64,000 bases of DNA from Boletus sp. NGJ (GCA_019096195.1 JAGTXK010000014.1:186001-250000), one strand, 5' to 3'. Positions 10,936 through 22,504 are shown, numbered from the stretch's first letter. Notes: generated from the sequence alone by a model not told the origin. Numbers and translations: made by a program.

Positions 10936-11035
10936 CCCCCATCGACATCCAAACCAACCACAGACAAACAGATTGGACCAAGTGGCTGCCCCTTGCCGAA
11001 TTCGCTCACAACCAAAAGACTTCTTTGGCAACTGA
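10935..11035 (+). mobile_element. Ty3 integrase fragment
   Basis: A short fossil piece reading NHRQTDWTKWLPLAEFAHNQ, the conserved block near the end of the Ty3 integrase core. The same block occurs in the Ty3-C element near 59970-60020. Only this fragment is recognisable; its edges are uncertain and the sequence to 11400 is unassigned. Confidence 0.6.
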
Positions 11036-11404
11036 ATACCCCCCCTTCTTTGCTCTGTCTGGTTTGCTGGGTGCACAGCCTGTCTTTCTCGATATGTTGC
11101 TCCACGTCGCGGGTTTCATGGTGAACATACGAGGTGATGTCTCGGATGCATACATATACAGTGGTGTCGGCTTACTCAAAGTCCTACATGATCTTGTTGA
11201 CAACAAAGCGTCTTACACTGTCTACTGCACCAATAGCTGGATCTCCTCTTGTGACTTTGCTACAGCAGATGTATTAGCTGCCCGGGAATGCGACTTGCCT
11301 GTTGTCGTTGTGCAGTTTCAAGGTGCACAGTTTCATAGGGTCCATTTGATGAGCCTTCATTGTGGCCTGGCTAGCCAACCATGATTACCATTTGACCATT
11401 AGCC

Positions 11405-11646
11405 AAGTTCGAATATCAACTCTGAACATCACTCCTGCCCTCCATATGAGTCTTGATGACTCACTCCAACCCCTGCTCAACTTGACGTTTGACCATGTCG
11501 AGTCCAAACCTCTGACCTTCCTATGTCCTCAAAATCCGGGACAACAGACTCAAGCAAGGGCACACCACATAAGATGAAGCCAAGTCCTGACACCCTCAAG
11601 TAACTCCAGTCCTTTGGAGTTGCATTGGAGTTGTCCACTCTTAGCA
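11405..11646 (+). repeat. 5' LTR of Ty3-B, truncated (LTR-B family)
   Basis: Matches the right half of the complete LTR at 21593-22130, from 'agttcgaatatcaactctg' to the LTR end. Directly after it, 'gtatattcgaacttcc' is complementary to 'aagttcgaatat' inside the LTR, the arrangement of a Tf1-like self-priming element. The left half of the LTR is missing. Confidence 0.8.
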
Positions 11647-13222
11647 GTATATTCGAACTTCCACTTGCAAACAAGTCTCACACATGGCTACATGCACTAC
11701 TAGATCCCAGACTCGTGCCATTAGTGTAAACCCCTCCACATCCCCACATTACAACCCGTTGAGCACATTTGGTAGCAATTGATGAGGTCCAGAACTCATC
11801 GACCAGTTCTGAAGCTTCTCCACTCGACGAACCCCTACCTCCGCCTCACAGTTGCAACCACTTCTGGAGTCCCCTACTCCAGGAGCACACATCGTCGAGT
11901 TACCCACTGATGATGATTCCACCACCTCCCCGCTCACAAGCCAGCATTCTAGTCAAAGAGTGCATACTGACCTATTTCCAAACGACGACATCCCAGACTT
12001 TCCTGGAGATGACCCATCAGATAATGATCCCAACTTCCCCAACGATGACATTTCCTCAGACTCCAACAATGAGCATGTCCCATGAGACACTCTCGTATTG
12101 CTCACCAATGCCATCAAAGACCTCACTTGCTCCACATGTCATCTCTCCGACCACATACCACACACCAAGGTCTGGGAACCAGATCAGTTTGATGGGATAT
12201 AGCCCCACAAACTCTGGGTTTTCCTGGTCCAGTGCGAGTTAAACTTCCAAGACCACCCAAAGGCTTTCAGAATGGACCACACCAAAGTTACCTTTGTGCA
12301 GTCCTACCTAAAGGGTATGGCTCTGGAATGGTTTGAGCCGGACCTCCTCCAGATGGAAGATCCCACATTCCGCCCTCTCTGGATGGACAACTTCAAGGAG
12401 TTCGTCCTAGAGCTCTAGACCAATTTCAGCCTGCACAACCCTGTTGGAGATGCAGAGCACCAACTTGACCATTTGTTGATGAAAGACACACAACACATAA
12501 ACAAGTATGTGGTTGAGTTTAATCAGATTGCTTTGCAAGTCCACAGTTATGGAGAAGGTGCCATTCAGCACCATTTCTACAATGGTCTGCTGGATTGTTG
12601 ACCTGCATCAAACTTGTTTCATGCACAGTCAGAAGCTACGATCCGAATAGATTTTAATTCTACCACTTACAGCAGTTAGAATCTTTCAATACTCTAGGGC
12701 CTAATGACCCTTAATATGACCCACCATCCCTCTAAATTTCAGATTATTTAACTGAGAAACTCAGGAGAAATAAATGAAATCATCCAACATAAGCTCTGTT
12801 ACTATCAACAAGTACTATACATAGCTAGTAGGATTGTAAATATTATGTATATAGATGAGTGCCAGTGAGAGAAAGTGAACATGTGACCCTACCCTTCACA
12901 GCCTTGCATCACATGACTAGTATTCCAAGACATTCTATGGCATTCTATAATACTCAATGGATCTGTCAGCAATCTCTTGGCATTTGTAAGCAGCCAAGCC
13001 TTTGTATTTATCTATAAAAGGAGAGCCCTTCAGGCCACTAAGAGAGCAGATCTTCCCTCAGTGGAATTATCTCAACCAGGAGATGTACCCTCAAAGATTT
13101 TATCTCAACCAGAGAAGTTCTCTCAAGGAGAACAATTCTCACCCTACTTGGAGCACCCCTTATAGGCAACCCACAGAGGACCTTAAGGAGGACAAACTCC
13201 ACTGTCTGGACAGCTAGTTATA

Positions 13223-14821
13223 CAGTGGCTCAAAAAAGTGTCCCAATGTTTGGCTATTTTGCAAAGACTTGACATTTGCAAAAGAACCAAAAGGTATTAG
13301 CCCTAACCTTTGCTGGGCCATTGATTGCCCTAATCCTTGCTCTAAAGATGAGTCCTTAGTCATGTGAGTTGATTGTAATGGTACTGAGATATAGCCATAT
13401 TAAAGTGACATGTCATTGGGACACTTTTTTGAGCAACATTTCTATTCTTCAATTTAGTACTTTGTATGCCCTCCCTTTGCTTTTATCACTGCCTCTAGTC
13501 TTCTAGGCATACTCTCTATCAATCCTTGACACTCCTCAACCTCTATCTTCCCCCACTCCACTTCAATTCTCTCCCAAAGCTCCCATACTCCTTTTGGTGG
13601 TGTTGTATAGCTATTGAGTTTTTTTTTGAGGATTTGCCAGAGATGTTCAATGGGATTAAGGTCTGGAGATTGTGCTGGCCAGTTAAGAAGCTTGATCCCT
13701 TGAGATTCCAGCCACTCCTTGGCTCTTTTAGAGGTGTGCTTGGGGTCATTATCTTGTTGAAAGATAATGCTCTCTTCAGGAATTCCAGAATTTTCCATGG
13801 AAGGAAGCAGATTATCCTCCAAAATAAAGACATACTGCTCAGCATTCATCCTCCCTTCAACCTCTGCAAGAATCCCCACTCCACTCCAACTCATGCATCC
13901 CCAAACCATCAAGGAACCTCCTCCAAACTTTACTGTTCCCTGAACTTCCTTGTCTTGCAAAGACTTTCCTGCCAATTTCCATACATACTTCCTTCCATCT
14001 GACCCAATCCTGTTGATCTTGGTTTCATCTGACCATATAACCCTAGTCCAGTCCTCCACAGTCCAATGTTGGTGCTTGAGAGCAAAGGCTAGCCTATGTT
14101 GCCTATGCTTCACAGACAAGAGTGGCTTCTTTTTCTTAGCTACAGCCTTGAGAGATGCAGACTTGAGAACATTCCTAACAGTTTGAGCAGAGACAGGAGA
14201 AGAGACAGCAGAATTGATGAGATGGGTAGCCTGGACAGCATTTTCAACTTTGCCAGAGGTAATACTAGAGACAATTCTCCTTTTATCAGTAGGAGAAAGT
14301 TTAGAAGGACATCCTAATTTGATGTTTTTCTTGCCTGGGTGGATCTCCTTGATAACCCTGGCCACAGTAGACTTCCCCAGACCAGTTTGGAATGATATTT
14401 GCCTAGTAGAAAGGCCAGATTCAGAGAGAAAAAGAATATTGGCTCTAGCAGAGGAGGAAGTGGATTTCATAATGAGGTAGGGTTGGCTAAATGGTATCTC
14501 TGCTCTTTATACCATTTGGAGTTATGTAAGTGACATAATCAGACAGGGTTGAAGCACAGCATCCATCAGAACCTTATGTTATTTACTAAATGATAGTTGA
14601 TAATATCAGGGTCAAATAAGTGTCCCAATGACATATCCTTTTAATATGGCTATAACTCAGTACCATGACAACCAACTCACATGACTAAGGGCTCATCCTC
14701 AGGGCAAGGATTAGGGCTATCAATGGCCCAGCAAGGGTTAGGGCTAATACCTTTTGGTTCTTTTGCAAATGTCAAGTCTTTGCAAAATAGCCAAACATTG
14801 GGACACTTTTTTGAGCCACTG
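13223..14821 (-). mobile_element. Complete Tc1-type DNA transposon, apparently intact and CpG-free
   Basis: A 1599-bp element starting CAGTGGCTCAAAAAAGTGTC and ending with its complement, flanked by TA on both sides (13221-13222, 14822-14823). The inverted repeats are long, about 210 bp, and nearly identical. Each end carries a second copy of the tip word (gtgtcccaatg next to tcaaaa/aaaataag) about 190-210 bp inward and in inverted orientation. One open transposase gene fills the middle on the minus strand. No CG dinucleotide occurs anywhere in it (checked line by line). It sits inside an unidentified insert inside Ty3-B, so it is a late arrival, and it looks able to encode its own transposase. 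Confidence 0.93.
13454..14470 (-). CDS. Tc1 transposase, DD34E, full length
   Basis: A 338-residue Tc1-type transposase that would cut and rejoin the element at TA sites. Residues 1-60 form a helix-turn-helix (STRQISFQTGLGKSTVARVI), followed by a second one to about residue 110 (SPVSAQTVRNVLKSASLK). The DDE catalytic domain has D148 (VIWSDETKINRI), D240 (IIFQQDNDPKHTSK) and E275 (SPDLNPIEHLW), with 34 residues between the last two, the DD34E spacing of Tc1. Length is normal for the family. No stop or frameshift. Every arginine must use AGA or AGG because no CG occurs in the gene. The start is the first ATG after a short leader and leaves the binding domains complete. Confidence 0.95.
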   Translation of the reverse strand: MKSTSSSARANILFLSESGLSTRQISFQTGLGKSTVARVIKEIHPGKKNIKLGCPSKLSPTDKRRIVSSITSGKVENAVQATHLINSAVSSPVSAQTVRNVLKSASLKAVAKKKKPLLSVKHRQHRLAFALKHQHWTVEDWTRVIWSDETKINRIGSDGRKYVWKLAGKSLQDKEVQGTVKFGGGSLMVWGCMSWSGVGILAEVEGRMNAEQYVFILEDNLLPSMENSGIPEESIIFQQDNDPKHTSKRAKEWLESQGIKLLNWPAQSPDLNPIEHLWQILKKKLNSYTTPPKGVWELWERIEVEWGKIEVEECQGLIESMPRRLEAVIKAKGGHTKY

Positions 14822-17800
14822 TATTATGAGGAGTAAAATACTTATAGCCACTAGTGCACAAGTAATATAGGACATCTTTTGGGAGAAAACCCTAAATAGG
14901 GCAACAAAAGGGAACAGATCCCCAATAATATAATACTACTAGAACCCATACATCACTGCTACTCTGCTGACTGCCCACCTAAAGGGATAAGTGACAGTAC
15001 AGCCAAACAAAGCCCTGAACAGCATTCTCCTTAGTGAAACAATAAGATTGTATTACTATAACCCATCTGAGTGAACTAAGTGAAGTGTGAACCCATTCCA
15101 GCATTATCTGGAACATCTCAACATCTCAACAATCCAGCATATCTGTGGATTACCAGCCACAAAGTCATTGCCTTTTATAGCAGTTGACTTATGTGATCTC
15201 TAACTCTTTCTAATAAAATCTAGCAACTTGGTAGTGTTGACTAGCATATATATTTAGACATGTTTACAATTGTTTGTATGTGTTTACACTGCTAATACCT
15301 TACTAACCAGACCACAGTTGAATCAAATCAATTCCAATTCTTCAATATTTGTTGGAAATTGGCGAACAACCTGTGCACTTAGCTACACTAAGTACTCAAC
15401 TGACTCACATCTAGTAGACCTAGATACTGTTTCATCTAGAAGGTAACTATTCCCCTAGTTTATAGTGTTCTAACCACGGGAAGCAAAGCAAAAGTCTAGG
15501 GAAGCCTGTTGTTTGTTGTTTCCATTGCTTTTGCCTGCATAGAAGTCACCATCAAGGATGAAATATCACATGTTGGCAAACCCCCAACACTCTTCAAACT
15601 CTGCAGCCTTGCACACACTATTGATGCATGCTATTGGGAGCACAAGTTGGAAGTGAGTAGGCAGACAAAAGCGTCAACAACATCCTCCACTCCCAAACCA
15701 TTCACCCCCGCCACATCATCCTCTCCACACCCCTCTGGTAGCACCAAGGACTCCAAGGAGTCCAAAGGCAAAGGAGCTACCATCTCCGCCCATCTGAAGC
15801 TGGACTTGTCATCCAAGTTAGGGAAAGATGGCAAGCTCACCTCAGATGAAAGAAAGCACAGATTCGACAACAAGCTTTGTATGTTTTGTGGCCAAGCCGG
15901 TCACATGGCAAAGGATTGCCCAAAGTTGACCTCCAGCACATCCAAGGGTCGTGCTGCAACCACAACTCCAGAAACCAAACTGGAGGTCTCCACCTTGGAG
16001 GCAAAAAAATAATCTGTGACCTCCATGACTCCACACAGACTGGAAGTCACATTGAACCCACATGTGCAGCTAAGGAGATCCACCTGAATGCATCCACTCT
16101 TTCTAACCCCAAATCCCTCATGCCTTCCGTCTTCTTAGTCTCTTACCCAAATCTGCCCTTTTCCACGCTTGTAGACTCAAGCTCCTCCGACTGTTTCATA
16201 GATACACCTTTCATTAATAAAAATGAACTTTTCAACCTATTCTGTTCCTCCACTCCAGCTCCGTCTCTTCAATGGAACTACCAAGAGTATGATCACCTGA
16301 GCCACCAACCTCTCAGTCTGCTTCACAACTGGTGACATCACCCTGATGACTTTCTATGTCACTCCACTGGACTCTGCTTGTTCCATTGTTCTAGGACATA
16401 ACTGGCTCACCTGCCACAATCTGTTGATTGACTGGGTCATGAGCAGTATCATGTTCCATTCATCCAAGCAGTGTTTGCCAGCAACCCCGAGCTCCCCTCT
16501 GCAGCCTCTGAAATCCCTTCCTCCAGCTGACATCACACCTGATCCACCGTGTTTCTCCGACCACAAAGCTCTGCCCATTGCGCTCGTTAGTGCTCTAGCA
16601 TTTGCACTAGCCTGTCGCCTTGAGGGCTCTGTTCAATTCAGCTTGCAACTCCATCCCCAGGAGAGCGACCTCTGCTTCACTTCCATCACTCCCCCAGAAC
16701 CAGTTGACCTTTCTGGTATTCCTCCAGAATACCACGATTTCCCAGATGTCTTTAGCAAGAGCAAAGCTTCCCAGCTTGCTCCGCACTAGGAGCACAATCT
16801 GAAAATCAACCTGGAGGAAGGAGCCTCTCCCCCCTTGGGAACTACCTACTCTCCTTCCACCTCCAAACTCGGCTCTCTCCATATTGTCCTCAATGAGCAC
16901 CTAGCCATGAGTTTCATCTGACCTTCTTCTTCCACCCATGCTGCCTCAGTCCTCTTTGTTCACAAGAAGGACAGTTCACTCTGCCTTTGTGTCAACTTCC
17001 AAGGACTTAACAAGATCACAAAGAAAGACTGCTACCCACTCCCTCACATCTCCAACCTCCTAGACACTCCGAGCCATGCAAAGATATACATACACCAAAA
17101 TCAATCTCTGGCATGCCTACCACCTGGTCTGCATTGCCAATGGAGATGAATGGAAAATGTCTTTCCGAATGCGCTATGGCTCATATGAGTGGCTGATAAT
17201 GCCCTTTGGCTTTACCAATGCCCCTGCGGCTTTCCAATGGTTTGTCAACACTGTTTTTTCCGATCTTTTAGATGTTAGCATAATCGTCTATTTGGATGAC
17301 ATCTTGGTTTTCTCCACAGATAAAACTGCTCACCAAGAACATGTCTGGAAAGTCCTCCAATGACTCCATAAACATGGCCTTTATGCAAAACCTGAGAAAT
17401 GTGAATGGTCCACCGACACTACCAAGTACCTTGGCTACATCATTATGCCCTCCAGTCTTACTATGTCTTCGGACAAAGTCAAAGCCATGCAGGACTGGCT
17501 GGAACCTCGTAAAGTCAAGGATGTCCAATCCTTCCTTAGATTCACCAATTTCTACTGGTGTTTTATCACCAACTACTCCAACATCGTCATTCTGCTAACC
17601 TGGTTGACCCGCAAAGGTATTTCCTGGCTCTTCAGAGACGACTGTCGATCCGCCTTCCTTTTGCTAAAGGAAGTCTTCACCACTGCTCCTATCCTTACCC
17701 ATTGGGTTTCCAATGCTCCAATAATCATAGAGACTGACACCTCCAACTACGCAATAGCCAGGATTCTTTCCATTTGCTGTCCAGATGAAGAACTCCGGCC

Positions 17801-18574
17801 TGTCGCCTTCTTTTTCATGGACGCTCGCCGCTCTGGAGCTCAACTACGACACACATGATAAGGAACTCCTTGCCATTCACAAATCTTTCCAGGCTTGGTG
17901 TCATTACCTTGAAGGCTCCGACACTCTGATCAACGTCATCACAGACCACAAAAACCTGGAATACTTCGCTACATCGAAACTCCTGGCCTGCTAGTAAGCC
18001 CGGTGGTTGAAGTTCCTCTCCCAATTCCACATGATTGTCTGCTTTTGCCCTGGACAACTTGGCATGAAACCTAATGCCCTTACTAGACGCTGGGACGTCT
18101 ATCCCAAAGAGGGGGATCAGGACTACGCTTGCCTCAATCTGCATAATTTCTGCCCCATCTTTACACAGGAACAGCTTGCTTTTTTCCTCCATGCTACTTA
18201 TCTCACAGCTCCAGTACTCTGGGCTAGCACCCTTTTCAATATAGAGTAACTCCACAGTGACATCCTATCCACACTCCCCTCCGACCCACTTGCTGAACTA
18301 CATATGTCCTCCCCTGATCCGGACTCATGCTGGTCAGTTGACGAAGACAGTTTCCTCCATCTCAACAAACACATCTATGTCCCAGATGCTAATGACCTCT
18401 GACTCCGAGTCCTCTGGTACAAATATGACCATTCCCTCTCTGGACATTTCGGCCAAAATCAGACATTGGAACTTGTATGCCACAAATACACCTGGCCAAG
18501 AATAAGAACATTTTCCAAAGAATACATCTCCTCCTGTACCACTTGTGCCCATGCAAAGGTTTCAAGACACCGAC

Positions 18575-19482
18575 TGTTACAGTTATAGGAGGGGGTACAT
18601 CTTTTCCTCTGCCTTCACCCCCCATAGGACTATGGGACGACTTATTCTTCGACTCAGACCAGGGATTCCCCTGTGACACCAACTCAGGCATCACCCCATC
18701 CAGAACTCCCTTTCTAGGAAGTTACCCATTTGGTTTGGACACTGCCTTCCTATTTCATTGATACATACCTTTCATCTATTTCTAATTCAATCATAGACAT
18801 TGCCTCCTCGGCTGTGTTTTCTGGCGCACAGCCTAGTATTCCAAATCTTCATTTGACTGATGCCTAGATCCTTTATGGTAATCTTTAGTCTGTGACTTAT
18901 AATTACTATATATGATACAAAGCCTGCCCTAGATGGGTAGGGCCTATAAATAGGGACACTGGCCCTTCATGTAACCTTAACCTAGATCTACACTCCTTTC
19001 TGTGTAATCTACCAGCTTCTCCCACTACCGGTTCCACTTCACCTCAGAAGCTCACTCCCGCTCTGGAGGTGATCACCCTTGTGCTCGTGATCGTCTTCCT
19101 CATCACCACACACTTGTGTGGCCTTGTTGCCGTCCGAACCCGCTTCTAAAGCTTCGGCAACTCCAACGACCAACAGAGGTTGGTCCATGCAAGCCCGGGA
19201 CTCCACCACCGGCACTAGGCCGTGTAAGCCCAGCAATACAGTTGCTGGCCTCTGCATCCAGTCTGCCCTTCCTTCTCAGAGGATTGCGCCACTGTGGTAA
19301 ATCCAAGACTTCGCCATTGGTCGTAGAGGCAACCAAGGACACTCTACGTAAAGCTAGCAGCCAGTCCCCAGTCAGAGGAATCATTGGGCCTCTGGAGGTA
19401 TTTTCCCCTCAAGTCCTGCTAGTCCAGTAATCAAACAGGTTGATTACTTGGGAACGTGTCACATTGTTATCTGGTGTAACAC
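18575..19482 (+). mobile_element. Solo LTR, family A (copy 2), inside Ty3-B integrase
   Basis: A 908-bp plus-oriented copy of LTR-A (TGTTACAG...GTGTAACA) inserted in the integrase region of Ty3-B. The flanks, CCGAC (18570-18574) and CTAAC (19483-19487), look like a 5-bp target-site duplication that has since changed at its CpG. It shares the tcatgtaaccttaacctagatctacac region with copies 1 and 3. Confidence 0.85.
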
Positions 19483-20649
19483 TAACCCTACAGATTGTTG
19501 AAACAACTCCCCATCCCTGAGAAACCATGGAACCCCATCTCCATGGATTTCATTGAGCAACTCCCCTCGTCCTCCGGATTTACTACTATCCTCATTGTCG
19601 TAGACCGATTATCCAAACAGTGCATCTTCATTCCAATGTACGACATAGTAACTTAGCTAAACTCTTCTTACTCCATGTCTTTTCTAAGCACAGAGTTCCC
19701 TTTTACATCACCTCCAATTGAGGTTCAGAATTCATCTCCCACTTCTTTCGCTTGCTTGGGAAAGCTCTCGACATCTGCCTCCACTTTACCTCCGGTTATC
19801 ATCCTGAAGGAGACAGTCAGACAGAACAAATGAATCAGACTCTCAAATAGTACCTCCGCATTTATTGCAACTACCAGCAAGATAACTGATCTGAACTCCT
19901 TTTATTAGCAGAGTTCGCATACAACAACACTCTAAGTGCTACTACCGGTGTCTCCCTGTTCTTCACCAATAAAGACTACCATCCCAACATTACAGTACAC
20001 CCTGAGTGTGACCTCACCTCCACCAAAGCCTGCAAATATTCTGTAGACCTCAATTCCCTCCACAATTCCCTCCATGAAGAGATGGCTGCTGCCCAAAAGC
20101 ATGACCAAGAACCCACAGATGCTAGACGATCTCCAGCACTGGACTTCAAAGTCAGTGACCCAGTCTTCATAAACGCAAAGTACTTCCACTCCACTAGGTC
20201 TTTAAAGAAACTCTCTGAGAAGAACCTAGGGCCCTGCCCAATCATCGCTCAGGCAGGCTCCCACTTCTTCACTCTCTGACTTCCCAAGTCAATGAAGTCT
20301 GTTCACCCGGTCTTTCATGTCTCCCAAATAGAACCCTCCATACCCAACACCATATCTAACTGGGTACAATCTCCGCCACCTCCGGTCGAAGTAGATGGAG
20401 AACCAAAGTATGAAGTTTCAGAAATCCTTGACTTGAAGATAGACTGACATTGCCAGAACTGCAAACTCCTGTACCTTGTCCATTGGTTAGGATACGAAGG
20501 AACAGACAAAGAAACCTCATGGCTGTTAGCCACTGAGCTCAGTCATGCTTCCGAACTTGTCCACAATTATCACACTCACTATCCAGATAAGCATGGACCT
20601 CACTCCGCATGACCAGACAAAAGAATGACTTTATTAAAAAGAAAAAAAG

Positions 20650-21482
20650 AAAAAATCTATACTACTACTTCTTCCTTTTCTTCCACTTCACTTTCCCTCA
20701 ACTCGCTTTCCTCTGCTACTAACTCCAAGTACAGCTCTGCCAACTCCAACTCCACCTCCATCTCCTCCCCTTCCTCTACCCCATCCTCCAAACCTGACTT
20801 TTCACTCCCATAAACCTTTTCCACCTTCAACTCCACCAAGCATTCCAACAGTGCATTCTGCCGGTCCATGTGCCTGTTCTGGGACTTAAGGGTGTCCCGG
20901 ATTTCCTGAAGGATCTCTGTTAGCCCCAACAGCACCCCCAGTGCTGCCTCACCTCCATTGGAGCCACTAGGCCCCACCTTGTCTCCCCCTACCCTCTGTC
21001 GCTTCCTCCGCTTCTCCAGCTCCTCCTCACCAGGTTGCTCGCATTTCACCTTCGCACTATGACACTCAACACAAGACTTGGATTTTCTGGGGCCAAGTAT
21101 ACACTTGAGGCCCCAGTTGTCACAGTTGCTCTGCCACCTGCCTCTTCTTCCCTTGTTTGACGCTCCATCATGCCCTGATCTCCTCTGTCTGAAGTCTGGT
21201 TAGTATTGCCGAACTCCAGTCAATATCACTTACCCATCTAATAGCCTCCTCCTCAGCCTCTCAGCATGCCTTCTCTTCTTCCTTGCACACCTTCTGCTTT
21301 ACCTTCTCATGTGCCCTCCTCTCTGCCTCCTCTTTCCAGGCCTGCGCTCTTCTCTGCTGCTCAATGTATTTCACTGTGCTGACCTTGTTGTTGTCATCCT
21401 CATTCTCCATAATGCATTCATCAGATCACTCCTTGATATTGTTGAGGTTGGACATGGTGGGTGGTGAGAGGAGTATGCAGAA
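20650..21482 (-). pseudogene. Antisense accessory gene of Ty3-B, Cys-motif protein remnant
   Basis: Between pol and the 3' LTR, the opposite strand encodes a highly charged protein remnant: an Arg/Glu/Lys-rich part upstream (about 21120-21480), then a Cys motif (KSKSCVECHSAKVKCEQPGE, about 21035-21100), a basic patch (KRRKRQRV) and an acidic, Glu-rich C-terminal half with LTEILQEIRDTLKSQNRHM. Several Agaricomycete Ty3 elements carry such an antisense gene with a C-x2-C...C-x2-C-like motif (recalled, not searched). Its role is unknown; it could bind nucleic acid. It is a fossil with several breaks. Confidence 0.55.
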
Positions 21483-21592
21483 TTGACCAGATATACCCTC
21501 AACCTTTATACCTTTTTTCAGACTCTGATTGTTTCCACTCTGCATTGTCTCTTGCCTAGACCTTCATGGGTTCAGGCCTAAGAGGGAGATAC

Positions 21593-22130
21593 TGTCATAT
21601 CCTGTGTAACTCAACAAGTCCAACTCTGGCACGTTCTCCCTCGAAGCATGCTCTCATGCCCTCAGACTTGTAACTTCCCTGTTATAGTATTCTTACTTCC
21701 TCATTTGTACATACCTATGCTTCCTCATCCATCTCAATCCAGTGTCTGTCTCACTTAGGAGCACTGCTCCAGCGAGGTCCCATCTCTGTTCCCTTTACTC
21801 AGCTAGTTACTCATTACACCTTACGAACTCCATTACTAATACCTTCACTCTGATCGTATATAAACCCTCAATACTACTCCTGTAGATTCAGTTCGAATAT
21901 CAACTCTGAACATCACTCCTGTCCTCCATATGAGTCTTGACGACTCACTCCAACCCCTGCTTGACTTGACATTTGACCATGTTGAGTCCAAACCTCTGAC
22001 CTTCCTATGTTCTCAAAATCCGGGACAATGGACTCGAGCAAGGGTGCACCACATAAGGTGAAGCCAAGTCCCGACACTCTCAAGTAACTCCGGTCCTTTG
22101 GAGTTGCATTGGAGTTGTCTGCTCTTAACA
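21593..22130 (+). repeat. 3' LTR of Ty3-B, complete (LTR-B family)
   Basis: A 538-bp LTR, TGTCATATCC...CTCTTAACA, preceded by a polypurine tract. A TATA-like box (gatcgtatataaaccctc near 21858) lies upstream of the segment 'cagttcgaatatc' that pairs with the primer site. Further pieces of this family lie at 22131, 26382, 44690 and 49743. Confidence 0.85.
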
Positions 22131-22498
22131 GACTTGACATGGTCAAATGTCAAGTTGAGCAGAGGTTGGAGTGAGTCATCAAGACTTGAACGGGGGACAG
22201 GAGAGGTGTTCAGAGTTGATATTCGAACTGACTATACAAGTGTTGTATTGAAGATTTATATACAATAATATGTATCCTACCGGAGCATTGCTCCTAAGCG
22301 GGACAGACACTAGATTGGAGACAGAAGGCGAGATTATGACAGATGAGTGAGCATAGGTATGTACAAATGAGGAAGTAAGACTACTATAACAGGGAAGTTA
22401 CAAGTCCGAGGGCATGAGAGCATGCTCTGAGGGAGAACATGCTGGAGTTGTGGATGGAGGTCCAGAGTTGGAGTTGTTGAGTTACACCGGATATGATA
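22131..22498 (-). repeat. LTR-B fragment, inverted, abutting the 3' LTR of Ty3-B
   Basis: Starts immediately at the end of the plus-oriented LTR and reads as its reverse complement from 'gacttgacatggtcaaatg' to 'gttacaccggatatgata', the LTR's first bases. The third of the LTR nearest the junction is missing. Together the two form a large inverted repeat. Confidence 0.85.
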
Positions 22499-22504
22499 AT
22501 GTCT

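Larger units (their letters stand above)
12602..15545. mobile_element. Unidentified insertion inside Ty3-B gag
   Basis: The gag reading of Ty3-B stops near 12600 and resumes near 15545, so about 2.9 kb was inserted, including the Tc1 element. The part outside Tc1 (12602-13222 and 14822-15545) has no long open frame. The left part contains a TATA-like box (tctataaaaggagagccc near 13011) and looks like an LTR or a non-autonomous element, but I could not find matching ends or a target-site duplication. Confidence 0.5.
11405..22130 (+). mobile_element. Ty3-B: old chromodomain Ty3 element, split by nested insertions
   Basis: A Ty3 fossil with partial 5' LTR (11405-11646), gag (about 11770-12600, continuing 15545-16012 with the zinc knuckle CMFCGQAGHMAKDCPK), protease (about 16080-16480), reverse transcriptase (about 16700-17440, with YLDDILVFS), RNase H (about 17620-18080), integrase (about 18250-20280, split by a solo LTR), chromodomain (about 20290-20560), an antisense accessory gene (20650-21480), a polypurine tract (aagagggagat before 21593) and the 3' LTR (21593-22130). 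It is broken by many changes and by two insertions: a block at about 12602-15545 and LTR-A at 18575-19482. Low CpG and the nested layers make it the oldest recognisable element here. Confidence 0.85.

Noticed and set aside
13526-14480. Plus-strand open frames across the first Tc1
   Set aside because: Shadows of the transposase on the minus strand.
20657-21049. Independent host gene on the minus strand
   Set aside because: It lies between chromodomain and polypurine tract of Ty3-B, the usual place of the antisense accessory gene in related elements.
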